Assembly (NCBI GenBank): GCA_030950745.1
Contig: JAUZQZ010000117.1
Coordinates: forward strand, 1-45,770
Source of the DNA: Mariprofundaceae bacterium
GTDB taxonomy: Bacteria; Pseudomonadota; Zetaproteobacteria; Mariprofundales; Mariprofundaceae
Length of the DNA: 45,770 nucleotides
Direction: 5' to 3'
Part shown: in pieces, positions 33,659-41,924 of the stretch
How positions within the stretch are numbered: the first letter of the stretch is position 1
Layout: each line of letters begins with the position of its first letter
Made by a program: the position numbers and the translations under genes
Notes under the pieces: generated by a model
Told to the model about the DNA's origin: nothing
What the model saw: only the letters and a program-made list of their open reading frames with translations
Database searches by the model: none

Positions 33659-34620
33659 CATTGTCCTCCATTTGCCGGTGTCATATTCCGGCGGTAATCA
33701 AACCAAGTATCAAACAATCCTATCACGGTGAAGGGTAATACCATCACCGGCTGTATCAACAATACAATATACACCAGCACCGCAAGCATCTGCATCCGCC
33801 GCATCTGCAACCATGTATGCACGACAGCCAGTCCTTGCGCAGACAACAGACCGGCGATCAATATGTCTACATTAACTGCAAAGTACCGCACCGTCTCCTG
33901 TGTTATCGCACCCGCAGCAGCGATCGCCAAAAACAGATACGCAATTTTCGGATTCAACCGTAAGGCGTTGACAGGCTGCACATCGCCTCGGAAAAATCCA
34001 TAATACGTGGCAATATTACGTGCCAGAAGCACATTGCTCCACCAGACAAACCACAGGCTTAGCGCCATGAGGCCGGGGAATATCCATACGGTTATGTTTC
34101 GGATGCGATCAAACATTGCCACATCCATTTCCCGTTGGCCCTGCATGGCGTCAAACAGGGGCGATAATCCTTGTCCGACAAACTCTCTGACCGTTATCCC
34201 CTGACTTGATGCACCCGCAATCAGGGTGGCCAGCATGGCCATTCCCAAGCCGATGGCCAAATGTTGCGCGCTTTTGGACATGCCTCCCGGCCTGTTCAGG
34301 CTGGTTGCCGCCAAAATAGGCAGAAGACCATACAGCATCAACAACATAAGCCCCGGCTCCAGCGATGCATGTGCGGCAAGGCTCATCAATGCGGCGGCCA
34401 GAAATGCCACCTGTACTCCGAACGTTATGCCGCCTCCCAGCGTAATCAGGGCGAACAGCGCCGGTGTCAGCAGATGTAACGCCAGCAGCGGGATAGATAG
34501 TGCCGTTCCTGCAAACCATAATACCATGCCAAACGTCAGCATAGCCAACAACGCACACGGCAGTCGATGGGTTAGCATCCATTTAGTTGCCGGTGGCATA
34601 GAGTGCATGTCCTGTGTCAT
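33658..34620 (-). CDS. DUF2232 family membrane protein
   Basis: A 320-residue integral membrane protein with about eight hydrophobic spans, of the DUF2232 type often found between rpsR and rplI. Its function is unknown. The only notable hydrophilic stretch (about residues 145-178, ASSQGITVREFVGQGLSPLF...) separates two membrane blocks. The stop overlaps the L9 start by one base. The call rests on membrane topology and on this conserved position; sequence motifs alone would be weak. Confidence 0.82.
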   Translation of the reverse strand: MTQDMHSMPPATKWMLTHRLPCALLAMLTFGMVLWFAGTALSIPLLALHLLTPALFALITLGGGITFGVQVAFLAAALMSLAAHASLEPGLMLLMLYGLLPILAATSLNRPGGMSKSAQHLAIGLGMAMLATLIAGASSQGITVREFVGQGLSPLFDAMQGQREMDVAMFDRIRNITVWIFPGLMALSLWFVWWSNVLLARNIATYYGFFRGDVQPVNALRLNPKIAYLFLAIAAAGAITQETVRYFAVNVDILIAGLLSAQGLAVVHTWLQMRRMQMLAVLVYIVLLIQPVMVLPFTVIGLFDTWFDYRRNMTPANGGQ

Positions 34621-34675
34621 TTTATTCCGCCCGTATCACGGTCTGATAGCTCAAACCGGTAAACCGGTCGCATCA

Positions 34676-35044
34676 TTAATCGTGATGCAATGGCGTAAAC
34701 GGAATTAAAGCCAGATTGCGGGCGCGTTTTATTGCCGTCGTCAATGCACGTTGATGTTTGGCGCAGGTTCCGGTGACGCGCGATGGCAGAATTTTATAGC
34801 GGTCCGTAATAAACTGCTTCAATAAATCCGGGTTCTTGTGGTCAATGTGCATACTGGTATCGGCACAAAATTTACAGAATTTACGGCTGCGCGGATAGCG
34901 GGGACGGCGTGCCGGTGGGCGGCGGGTATCGCTACGTGTTCCTCCTGTACGTGCAGGTGCAGGGCGGTTGCCGCTCTGCGGTGCCGGCCTGCTTTCAGTT
35001 GTTGCCGTAGTTGTTTTGGTTGTCTTTACAGGCTCTTCGGCCAT
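34676..35044 (-). CDS. rpsR: 30S ribosomal protein S18 with long basic N-terminal extension
   Basis: Small-subunit platform protein that binds S6. The conserved core lies at about residues 53-122: [26 protein letters not shown], the [13 protein letters not shown] motif and the RNLALIPF C-terminus. About 50 residues precede it, low in complexity and rich in Thr, Pro, Arg and Lys ([19 protein letters not shown]). Typical S18 is about 75 residues. The two-Cys pair FCKFC and CAKH fit a zinc-binding form. It starts 2 bp after priB ends. Confidence 0.95.
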   Translation of the reverse strand: MAEEPVKTTKTTTATTESRPAPQSGNRPAPARTGGTRSDTRRPPARRPRYPRSRKFCKFCADTSMHIDHKNPDLLKQFITDRYKILPSRVTGTCAKHQRALTTAIKRARNLALIPFTPLHHD

Positions 35045-35046
35045 TT

Positions 35047-35379
35047 CTATACCTCCTGACTTATTGGTTGGCAGCGGTCTACCCAGACCTCCACCTGACC
35101 CCAGCGGGATTCACCTTCGCGGTTGTAATAACGCCGCCGAAGCCTTCCCTCTATGGCCACTGTGTGGCCGTCGTGCTGCGCAAGTTGCCGCGCTTCATTA
35201 CCTGTCGCTCGCAAAGGAATCGGCTGGCTCGGTTCGCTTGTGGCTCTTGCCGCGCCCAGATTGGGTCTGGAAATCACCAGAGATGCAATTGCGGCTGGAC
35301 TTCCATCAGGCGTCCATCGTTCATGTATATCCGCCAGCACACCCTTTAAGCAAACCTGATTTTCTTCAGGTTGTGGCAT
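35047..35379 (-). CDS. priB: PriB-like primosomal replication protein N (OB fold)
   Basis: Single-stranded-DNA-binding OB-fold protein expected to assist PriA-dependent replication restart. The 110-residue product sits between rpsF and rpsR, the standard position of priB. It has the pattern of a short SSB-like barrel: [37 protein letters not shown] and [19 protein letters not shown]. The ATG at 35379 overlaps the rpsF end by 14 nt; an ATG at 35403 would add eight residues. Sequence identity to E. coli PriB looks modest, so synteny carries much of the call. Confidence 0.83.
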   Translation of the reverse strand: MPQPEENQVCLKGVLADIHERWTPDGSPAAIASLVISRPNLGAARATSEPSQPIPLRATGNEARQLAQHDGHTVAIEGRLRRRYYNREGESRWGQVEVWVDRCQPISQEV

Positions 35380-35881
35380 CCCCTGCCGCCTCTGTTGCCA
35401 CATCCTTTTCGGCAGGCTTTGTTTCTACCTGCTCCGGTGTTGTTGCAACGTCATCCTTCACAACAGCGGCTGTGGGTTCAGTTTTTTCTTCTACAGCCTT
35501 TTCTCCCGCCGGTTTCTCTTCTGCTGGTTTTTCTTCACTCTTGGTAGCTTCGGCACTCTTGGTCTGACGGCGCAGTAGTGGTGACGGTTCGTCGGAAAGT
35601 TCCTGCAAGCGGGTGGTCAGAAAACGCAGGACACGCTCCTCTAAACGCAGGCCTTCTTCCAGCGACTGTACGGCGGAGACCTCACCATCGGTGACCAACA
35701 GCACATAATGGCCTCGTTTGCGTTTGGCAATCTGATAGGCCAGCGGACGCGAACCCCAGTATTCACGCTTGACGATACGGCCGCTCGCTTTTTCAACACG
35801 CTTGACCAGAGCATCGGTTAATTCTTCGGTGTTTTCTTTGGAAACGTCAGGGTTGACGATAAAAACGGTTTCGTAATACAC
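35366..35881 (-). CDS. rpsF: 30S ribosomal protein S6 with acidic C-terminal tail
   Basis: Small-subunit platform protein that pairs with S18. The S6 domain covers about residues 1-95: YYETVFIVNPDVS, REYWGSRPLAYQIAKRKRGHYVLL, and LRFLTTRLQEL. It is followed by about 70 residues of low-complexity Glu/Lys/Ala/Thr sequence (SEEKPAEEKPAGEKAVEEK) that is net acidic towards its end. The start codon is GTG at 35881, with GAGAGG just upstream. It is the first gene of the long operon and has a good promoter at 35977-36005. E. coli S6 also has a glutamate tail, but a much shorter one. Confidence 0.95.
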   Translation of the reverse strand: MYYETVFIVNPDVSKENTEELTDALVKRVEKASGRIVKREYWGSRPLAYQIAKRKRGHYVLLVTDGEVSAVQSLEEGLRLEERVLRFLTTRLQELSDEPSPLLRRQTKSAEATKSEEKPAEEKPAGEKAVEEKTEPTAAVVKDDVATTPEQVETKPAEKDVATEAAGDATT

Positions 35882-35976
35882 GGCGCCTCTCTCGGTATTT
35901 CTGCCCCGGAATCAATGCGCATCCGAAGCGAGTGTGTTTGCTGCGGACGGTTGCTTATCCCGGCAGCGAGCGCGGC

Positions 35977-36005
35977 ACTATACGGAGGGGGTGGTTTGTT
36001 TGCAA
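35977..36005 (-). promoter_or_regulatory. Sigma70-type promoter for the rpsF operon
   Basis: On the minus strand, TTGCAA (36005-36000) and TATAGT (35982-35977) are separated by exactly 17 bp. Transcription would start near 35970, about 90 bp upstream of the rpsF GTG. That leaves a leader which could hold S6/S18 autoregulation, though I could not identify a known motif. The IS element end begins only about 16 bp upstream of the -35 box, replacing any upstream activating sequence. Confidence 0.7.
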
Positions 36006-36021
36006 GAGCTTGCCGAGAATT

Positions 36022-37018
36022 TGTCAGGAACACATAACCTGTCCGGTTCAGTAGCACAAGAGTTGTCCGGTCTGAAGATTGCCCGAGAGGTAATCAGAGA
36101 TGAGACGAACAAGATTGTTACAGGAGGTCAGGCGGATGAGGTTTGATGAAGCGTATGTGGGCTGGCAGGGAGGTCAGCTCACGCAGGCAGAGGCAGGCTG
36201 TCTGCTGGGCATGAGTGAACGCAATTTCCGGCGTTATGTGGATCGTTATCGGATGGAGGGAGAAACAGGTTTGCTGGACAAGCGTTTGACGCAAGCCTCC
36301 AATCGCTGTGCCCCAGTGGACGAAGTGCTGCAACTGACCGACCTGTACGACAGTCGTTACAACGGCTGGAATGTCAAACACTTCTACAGCTTTTACAGGC
36401 GTGAACATGACGGGCAACGCAGCTACACATGGGTGAAGACGGCATTACAAAGCGCGGGGATGGTGCGCAAAGCCAAAGGCAAAGGCAAACACCGAAAGCA
36501 GCGTCAGCGCGCGCCGATGGAAGGCATGATGCTGCATCAGGAGCGCCTGCCAAAGGAGCTTGCAGCAGCAGGTATTGCCGACATGGATGAAGCCAACGCC
36601 TACCTGAAGCATGTGTACATGCCAGCCTTCAACGCCGAGTTCACAGTGCAAGCGGCCATGCAGGCCTCGGCATTCGTGCAGTGGTTTGGTGGTTCACTTG
36701 ACGACATTCTCTGTGAACAGCAGGAGCGCACCGTCAATAAGGACAACACGGTTAGCTTTGAGGGAAGAGTCCTGCAAATCCCTGCGAATGAATACCGCCA
36801 TCACTACGTCAAGGCCAGGGTGCGTATCCATCGCTACATCAATGGCAGTCTGGCCATCTTTCACGGACCAAGAAGGAGCGCTGAATTTCCAGCTGTTACA
36901 AAATCCGAAATCAGCAAGCCGGAACTTCCACCACAAGACATAAAGGCAACAAAATGAATGCAAACACAACCGGACAACCCTTGCGCTCTAAAACCGGACA
37001 ACTCTATTTGTTGCTAAC
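36022..37018. mobile_element. ISNCY-type insertion sequence, internally deleted
   Basis: Imperfect terminal inverted repeats bound the element: 36022-36071 on the left and 36969-37018 on the right. Each end holds two copies of TTGTCCGGT-like words separated by about 20 bp. The outermost parts pair as GTCAGGAACACATA and GTTAGCAACAAATA (reverse complement of the right end). The single gene inside is a transposase missing its catalytic core. About 1.0 kb remains; intact relatives, from memory, are about 1.4-1.6 kb. No clear target duplication was found. Confidence 0.8.
36100..36957 (+). pseudogene. ISNCY-family transposase with in-frame loss of the DDE core
   Basis: A 285-residue frame. The N-terminal part (about 1-150) has the helix-turn-helix of ISNCY-type transposases: RRMRFDEAYVGW, LTQAEAGCLLGMSERNFRRYV and NGWNVKHFYSFYRRE. 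Residues from about 151 (ERLPKELAAAGI, YMPAFNAEF, DDILCEQQERTV, KARVRIHRY) match the C-terminal part. At GMMLHQ|ERLPKEL the reading jumps over the region that holds the three catalytic acidic residues. I estimate 130-150 missing residues from memory of intact homologues. Two starts are possible; ATG 36136 has the better ribosome-binding site (GGAGGT 7 nt upstream). The product should bind ends but not cut. Confidence 0.78.
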
Positions 37019-37038
37019 ATCATTCATTTAGGACCTGT

Positions 37039-37638
37039 TCACATTTGCGAATATTTTCCCATGAGTTGATGATGAAGTGTGTTAATTTTTGTATGCAAGA
37101 CGGATTTCTCAGCATTATTCCAGATCACATAATCTGCTGTTGCACATCTGATATCATCATTGCACTGCCGTTGAACAATAGCATCAAAAGACGCTGCATC
37201 CATATCTCTACTGGCCAGCACGCGTTCACGGCGAATACTTTCGTCGGCCACGACTACCACCACATCATCCATTCGGGATACGCCACCGGATTCAATCAGC
37301 ACGGATGCCTCAATCAATGCATAGCACGCATGCTGGCGGGCGAGCCAGGCCTCTGCTTCATCCCAAATAGGCGGATGCATAATCTGATTCAGATGCTTTG
37401 TTTTTTCGGCATCGGAAAAACAAATACGCGCCAGCTCATGCCGATCCAGACTTCCATTCCCGCGTAATATCCTGTCGCCGAATGCATTGACCAGCATCGA
37501 AAGGTGATCCGGCTGCGATGTCAGGCACTTGCCAACTTCATCCAGATCCAGAACCGGAATTTTAAATTCTGAAAATATGTTTGCCACAGTCGATTTTCCA
37601 CTACCGATACCACCGGTCAGTCCGACCCGCGCTATCAT
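37039..37638 (-). CDS. coaE: Dephospho-CoA kinase
   Basis: Last step of coenzyme A synthesis: phosphorylates the 3'-hydroxyl of dephospho-CoA. The 199-residue protein has the P-loop GLTGGIGSGKS (residues 6-16), DLDEVGK near 31, HPPIWDEAEAW near 86 and the CoaE-type RERVLASRDMD lid near 133. The ATG overlaps the pilD stop by 4 nt. coaE downstream of pilD is the classic arrangement in Pseudomonas and relatives. Confidence 0.95.
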   Translation of the reverse strand: MIARVGLTGGIGSGKSTVANIFSEFKIPVLDLDEVGKCLTSQPDHLSMLVNAFGDRILRGNGSLDRHELARICFSDAEKTKHLNQIMHPPIWDEAEAWLARQHACYALIEASVLIESGGVSRMDDVVVVVADESIRRERVLASRDMDAASFDAIVQRQCNDDIRCATADYVIWNNAEKSVLHTKINTLHHQLMGKYSQM

Positions 37639-38402
37639 GCAGGCTTGATCACATCAAGATACCATCTTAATAAATCGGAACCCCACAACAACCAGATCAT
37701 GCCTGATGCTGCCAGATATGGCCCGAAAGGAATTTGCGCTCGCACATGTTTGCGTGTCAGCAATAAATAAATACTTCCAATAACCGCACCACAGAATGAC
37801 GAAATAAAGATGACAAAGGGAAGCGCTTGCCAACCCAGAAAAGCCCCCAACATCGCCAATAGTTTAAAATCACCGTAACCCAACCCTTCACGGCCAGTCA
37901 AAAGAAGAAACACCCTGGCAACCAGCCAGAACAAGCTGTAGCCCGCTACGGCTCCAATCACGCTATCCTGTAAATGCCCCAGAACCATGCCAAAAACAAT
38001 TCCGATAGCGATACCGGGGAGAGTTATGACATCAGGCAACAACCCGGTCTCAAGATCGATCCATGTCAACACCCATAACATCATACTGAAAATCAGGGCC
38101 GTCACGAGTTCCATCTCCCAGCCAAAATGCCAGGCCATATACCCCCATGTTAAGCCAAGACATAGTTCCAACAGAGGATAACGTATGGAAATCGCTTCAT
38201 CGCAATGACGACAATGCCCCCGTAATACCAGCCAGGAGGCAAGTGGAATATTTTCGTACCATGAAAGCGCGTGTCCGCAGGACGGACAACGGCTACCGGG
38301 AGAGACAATGGATTCCCCTCTTGGCAGGCGATATACCAACACATTGGCAAAACTCCCGAAAACCAACCCCAATAACACACATCCAGCCACCAGAAAAATC
38401 AC
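37635..38402 (-). CDS. pilD: Prepilin peptidase and N-methyltransferase PilD
   Basis: Cleaves the leaders of type IV prepilins and methylates the new N-terminus; it should process the pilins encoded at 12150-16712. The 255-residue membrane protein has [15 protein letters not shown] (residues 15-29), two CxxC pairs (CPSC near 38, CRHC near 63), about seven spans, and the catalytic aspartates in [11 protein letters not shown] (near 115) and GYGDFK (near 174). It overlaps pilR by 4 nt at its start and coaE by 4 nt at its end. Confidence 0.95.
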   Translation of the reverse strand: MIFLVAGCVLLGLVFGSFANVLVYRLPRGESIVSPGSRCPSCGHALSWYENIPLASWLVLRGHCRHCDEAISIRYPLLELCLGLTWGYMAWHFGWEMELVTALIFSMMLWVLTWIDLETGLLPDVITLPGIAIGIVFGMVLGHLQDSVIGAVAGYSLFWLVARVFLLLTGREGLGYGDFKLLAMLGAFLGWQALPFVIFISSFCGAVIGSIYLLLTRKHVRAQIPFGPYLAASGMIWLLWGSDLLRWYLDVIKPA

Positions 38403-39322
38403 GATGCCTTGAGTCCCAACTTGCGCAAACGGTAGCGCAATGAACGAAAACTAACGCCAAGAAGTTCCGCACCTCTGGTAATATTGCCATGACTTTCATC
38501 CAGCGCCTGCCGTACCAGACGACGTTCCACATCTTCCAGTGCATCATCCAGATTTACGCCATCCTCCTGCAACTGCCGTAGAGACAATTCTTTACCCGGT
38601 GCTTCCTCTATGCGTAATTCATTCAGAATGGACGGGGTGAGCACAGAATCATCCGTAAGAGCAATCATACGCTGTAAGAGATTCTCCAGTTCCCGGACAT
38701 TCCCCGGTAAGGGAAGACTGGCCAATTTCTTCATGGTCTCAGGCGCAAGACGAAGCCGCTCCTCTCCCTGTGACCAGCGCATCAGAAGGTGATCCACCAA
38801 TAGCGGAATATCTTCCTGCCGCTGCCGCAGGGGCGGCATATGCACCGGCACTACATTCAGGCGGTAAAAAAGATCCTGCCGAAAGTTCCCGCGCTCAACC
38901 TCTGCCGCGAGATCACGATTGCTTGCGGCAACCACGCGCACATCTATCTTTCGTTCTTCCTCCGCACCGACCCGGCGAACCCAGTGATCCTGTAGCACAC
39001 GCAACAGCTTGACCTGAATAGCCAAAGGCATATCGCCAATTTCGTCGAGAAACAGCGTGCCTCCATTCGCCGACTCCATCAAGCCGCCGCGATTGTGCTC
39101 AGCGCCCGTAAACGCTCCCCGAACATGTCCGAATAGCTCAGATTCAAAAAGATCGGCAGGAATTGCACCACAATGTACCGGCACAAAGGAACCTCGGCTC
39201 CTGCTGGAATGTGCATGGACAAATCGGGCGGCCACCTCTTTCCCCGTGCCGGACTCACCGGAAATAAGTACCGTAAAATCCCTTCTAGCCACGCGTAAAA
39301 GCCTTTCCCGGACACGCCGCAT
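38399..39322 (-). CDS. pilR: PilR, AAA+ and DNA-binding part (frame broken from receiver)
   Basis: Sigma54-dependent activator of pilin transcription. This 307-residue frame has Walker A GESGTGKE (near residue 22), the sigma54-contacting GAFTGA loop (near 70), Walker [10 protein letters not shown] (near 92) and the arginine-finger region. A C-terminal Fis-type helix-turn-helix follows ([20 protein letters not shown]). The frame remains open upstream of ATG 39322 ([11 protein letters not shown]), the normal PilR linker sequence, and reaches the heptamer repeats at 39354-39472. It is shifted relative to the receiver frame. No Shine-Dalgarno sequence precedes ATG 39322, so separate translation looks poor. 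Confidence 0.88.
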   Translation of the reverse strand: MRRVRERLLRVARRDFTVLISGESGTGKEVAARFVHAHSSRSRGSFVPVHCGAIPADLFESELFGHVRGAFTGAEHNRGGLMESANGGTLFLDEIGDMPLAIQVKLLRVLQDHWVRRVGAEEERKIDVRVVAASNRDLAAEVERGNFRQDLFYRLNVVPVHMPPLRQRQEDIPLLVDHLLMRWSQGEERLRLAPETMKKLASLPLPGNVRELENLLQRMIALTDDSVLTPSILNELRIEEAPGKELSLRQLQEDGVNLDDALEDVERRLVRQALDESHGNITRGAELLGVSFRSLRYRLRKLGLKAS

Positions 39323-39339
39323 GGCAATGGATTGTCCGA

Positions 39340-39840
39340 TTAAGCCTTCATTCTCTGTCTTCCGCCTTCTGTCTTCCGTCCTCTGTTTTCTGTCTTCCGT
39401 CCTCTGTTTTCCACCCTCCGTCCTCTGTCTCCTGTCCTCTTTCCTTCGCCTTCTGTCCCCTGTCCCCTGTTTTCTTCAATATCAGCCAAAGCACATTCCA
39501 CAGCCTGAGCGAGATCTTCACCTGAAACCGGTTTGGTCAGATAATCAAACGCACCATGCTTCAAGGCTTCCACCGCCGTTTCGGCACTGGCATACGCGGT
39601 CACAAGCAATACGCGAGCCTCCGGTTGTTCGCGCACGCTCATTTGCACCACGTCCAGGCCGGCATCCCTGCCTTCCATGCGCAGGTCAGTCAACACAACT
39701 TCGAACTGATCTTGTGTTAGCGCCGTTTTGGCTTCATCGGGACTCGCACAGATGGTCACATTATGGCCCTTCCCTTCCAACCCAAGAGCCATCAAACGAC
39801 GAGCATTCTTGTCATCTTCAACCAGTAATATGCTGGCCAA
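39340..39840 (-). CDS. pilR: PilR receiver domain ending in repeat-encoded tail
   Basis: Response-regulator receiver of the PilS-PilR system. Residues 1-120 have the acidic pocket (VEDDKNARR), the phospho-acceptor Asp in LTDLRMEG, the TAYAS Thr and the KPV Lys. Residues from about 122 to 166 are encoded by heptamer repeats ([17 protein letters not shown] and similar), and the frame ends at a TAA just past the tract. Gaining one 7-bp unit, or losing two, would join this domain in frame to the AAA+ domain. The start overlaps the pilS end by 23 nt. As it stands this is a truncated receiver. Confidence 0.88.
   Translation of the reverse strand: MASILLVEDDKNARRLMALGLEGKGHNVTICASPDEAKTALTQDQFEVVLTDLRMEGRDAGLDVVQMSVREQPEARVLLVTAYASAETAVEALKHGAFDYLTKPVSGEDLAQAVECALADIEENRGQGTEGEGKRTGDRGRRVENRGRKTENRGRKTEGGRQRMKA
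39354..39472. repeat. Degenerate heptanucleotide tandem repeat in pilR (17 units)
   Basis: Seventeen 7-bp units with consensus near TCTGTCC on the plus strand (variants TCTGTCT, TCCGTCC, TCTGTTT, CCTGTCC). Read on the coding (minus) strand the tract is almost pure purine plus C; its single T cannot form a stop in any frame. Changing the unit number therefore shifts the frame without introducing stops within the tract. Confidence 0.92.
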
Positions 39841-41464
39841 ACTCTTCTCCTCCAGGTCTATTTCCTGTGGCGTAAAGTGGCCCCGTCACAGTAAATTTAG
39901 CACCTTTTTTTCCACTTTTTCCGTTCGAATCATCCACCATAATTTCCCACCCATTGGACTGGCACACCTGCCACACGGTAGCCAAGCCCAATCCCGCACC
40001 ATCCACTTTGCCGCTGACAAAGGGTTCAAATACATGCTGCTTCATTGCCTCGGGCACACCACCGCCTTCATCTTCCACTTCGAGCTTCCATTGTCCATCA
40101 CCCGTCATGCGAACACGAATACTGCCCACCACCGGGCTTGCATGCATTGCGTTACGCAGTAAATTGTCGAGCACCAACCGTAAGTGACTGGTGTCAATTT
40201 CAAGCTCACTGATCGTACAGTCCAGGTGGATGTCCATATTTCCCTGTGCATCTACTTGTTTGATCGCTGCGTGGATCACATCGGATATGGCAACAGGTTC
40301 CGGCTTGGGATACAAAGGTTTCGCATAGTCCAGCATGTCCGATACCAGGTGATCAAGACGCTGAACTTCTTCCCGCATAATATTGCCTACTTCCTGCCGT
40401 TGATGATTCTGCCCACCTGAAAGGATTTCAACGGCCTGTCCAATGCTTTGCAGAGGATTACGAATCTCATGCGCCAGCATAGCGGCCATGCGTCCCATTG
40501 CCGCCAGTCTTTCCTGACCTGCCAGTTTTTGTTCAAGTTGACGAAAGTCCGTTATGTCTACCAGAGACAATAACCATTTGGCCTGTTCATTACCTTCCGG
40601 CATTTGTATGGCCATGACCAACAATATCCGCCCCTGTTTTTCATATTCGCATCGGCAAGCATGCCTGTTCCCATCTTCAAAAAAATGATGCAGTTGCACC
40701 GGCAACTGCATCACTCTGGACAAAAGCTGTCCCTGGATATCGCCACCTGCAGCCAGCATGGAACGAGCAGCCCGATTACAGTCTGATACATAACAAGCTT
40801 CATCCAGAACAAGCACCCCATCATGCATGGTCTCCATCACCTGTCCATGCAGTGCCTTCAGTTTGCGATGCATGCGGACAACCTGCGAGCCCTCCACGAG
40901 CAGCCATTGTTGGCGGCGCGCAATATAGCCCATGACGCCACCAACAAGCAGTAAAGCGGATACCTGCATCAAAACAGACAGAGACTCATTGACCGAAAGC
41001 ACATGCTGACCATGCCATGCAGCTATGTAGACACTTCCCAGATAGCACCCGCTTGCAGCAAGAGCCACTGTAAGCGATAGCATCGCCTGCATCTGGGTTC
41101 CAGCCGCAATAATGAGCAGGCCGAACAGCAAAACAAAGGGGCTGGCCAGCCCATCCGTAACAAATACCAGCACCGATACCAAAAACATGTCACCCAGAAG
41201 CTGGAAGCCAATCTGTACACCCTGAGAAACATGTGTGTTCGTCAACTTCCATTGCACCATGAGCAAAAGGGCCTGAAGCAGTACTGCAGTTACCAGCATG
41301 CTGCGCTGCATTCTGGGTAAAGGATAAAAATAAAAGTAAGCGATGGTGAGCATTAGCAGTGCCGCAATAATGGCCCTGGCAATTAGCAGATGCTTTATCT
41401 GATCCCCGGCTTTACTGCTTATTTCTGATTGTAAACCGGAAGGCTTATCCGTGTCCTGTCCCAT
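39818..41464 (-). CDS. pilS: Sensor histidine kinase PilS
   Basis: Membrane sensor kinase that phosphorylates PilR. The 548-residue protein has about six N-terminal membrane spans (about 25-200, in the LLIARAIIAALLMLTI to LLLVGGVMGYIAR region), a PAS-like domain (about 220-330), and the H-box MLAHEIRNPLQS (His near residue 346). The ATPase domain carries N (LDNLLRNAMHAS), G1 (VEDEGGGVPE) and G2 (GAGLGL) boxes. The ATG at 41464 lies inside the 56-bp palindromic element, with AGGGG 10 nt upstream; the first six residues come from the element. An upstream GTG at 41506 would add 14 residues. Confidence 0.92.
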   Translation of the reverse strand: MGQDTDKPSGLQSEISSKAGDQIKHLLIARAIIAALLMLTIAYFYFYPLPRMQRSMLVTAVLLQALLLMVQWKLTNTHVSQGVQIGFQLLGDMFLVSVLVFVTDGLASPFVLLFGLLIIAAGTQMQAMLSLTVALAASGCYLGSVYIAAWHGQHVLSVNESLSVLMQVSALLLVGGVMGYIARRQQWLLVEGSQVVRMHRKLKALHGQVMETMHDGVLVLDEACYVSDCNRAARSMLAAGGDIQGQLLSRVMQLPVQLHHFFEDGNRHACRCEYEKQGRILLVMAIQMPEGNEQAKWLLSLVDITDFRQLEQKLAGQERLAAMGRMAAMLAHEIRNPLQSIGQAVEILSGGQNHQRQEVGNIMREEVQRLDHLVSDMLDYAKPLYPKPEPVAISDVIHAAIKQVDAQGNMDIHLDCTISELEIDTSHLRLVLDNLLRNAMHASPVVGSIRVRMTGDGQWKLEVEDEGGGVPEAMKQHVFEPFVSGKVDGAGLGLATVWQVCQSNGWEIMVDDSNGKSGKKGAKFTVTGPLYATGNRPGGEEFGQHITG

Positions 41465-41506
41465 AAATCCGTTACCCCTCAAAGTCCCGGCCATGGGACA
41501 GGGCAC
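41451..41506. mobile_element. 56-bp palindromic element related to the dnaB MITE
   Basis: Arms at 41451-41464 and 41493-41506 are inverted repeats (13 of 14 match; GTGTCCTGTCCCAT). The block TCCCATAAATCCGTTACCCCTCA matches 20 of 23 bases of the dnaB element end (TCCCATAAATTCGTTACTCC and onward). It is probably a shorter derivative of the same family. It contains the pilS start codon and ribosome-binding site. Confidence 0.65.
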
Positions 41507-41580
41507 TGACTGTTTCCGTCAGGTGAATCAATGAAGGACAAGTTTGGAGATCAGTCTGAATTTTCCACGAATAACCTGAA

Positions 41581-41924
41581 TTAACCTGAACTATTCATGG
41601 ATCGCTGTGATGATTGATTCGGGCCGCTGGCCCTCAGGGCTTCGCCCCGCCCTTGCGGGCGTCCAAATGGCCTTTGACTTTTTTGTACGTCGGGCCTTTG
41701 TTCGCAACGGACAGTGTGGCCCCGAAGCGGCCATTCCGAAGAAGAAGTGCGTAGCCATGCATATGGACGCCCGATCAGGTGAATTGCGGCAAGGTGAATT
41801 GCGCTTGCGCAAGAGAGGGCGCCCTGGGGTGTTGCGCAAGAAGGTATCCCCTGGGGGACGAGGGATTCGTTGCGAACAAAGGAACAAGCAAGGGCGAACA
41901 GTATTCATGAATAGTTCGGGTTAA
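41581..41924. mobile_element. 344-bp MITE-like element between pilC and pilS
   Basis: Terminal inverted repeats at 41581-41599 and 41906-41924 match at 18 of 19 positions (TTAACCTGAACTATTCATG). The element fills most of the 456-bp gap between pilC and pilS. Open frames of about 105 codons exist on both strands, but neither looks like a protein family. Its right end provides the TAA stop of pilC. An AACCTGAA word is repeated just outside and inside the left end. Confidence 0.8.

Noticed and set aside
39057-39875. Plus-strand open frame across the heptamer tract with a repetitive Leu/Ser/Cys product
   Set aside because: It lies opposite pilR and exists because the tract has no stops on either strand; no family match or plausible start.
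41591-41924. Two overlapping frames of about 105 codons on opposite strands within the 344-bp element
   Set aside because: Both are bounded by the inverted repeats, are rich in Arg/Pro, show no recognisable domain and have no good ribosome-binding site; best explained as element sequence.
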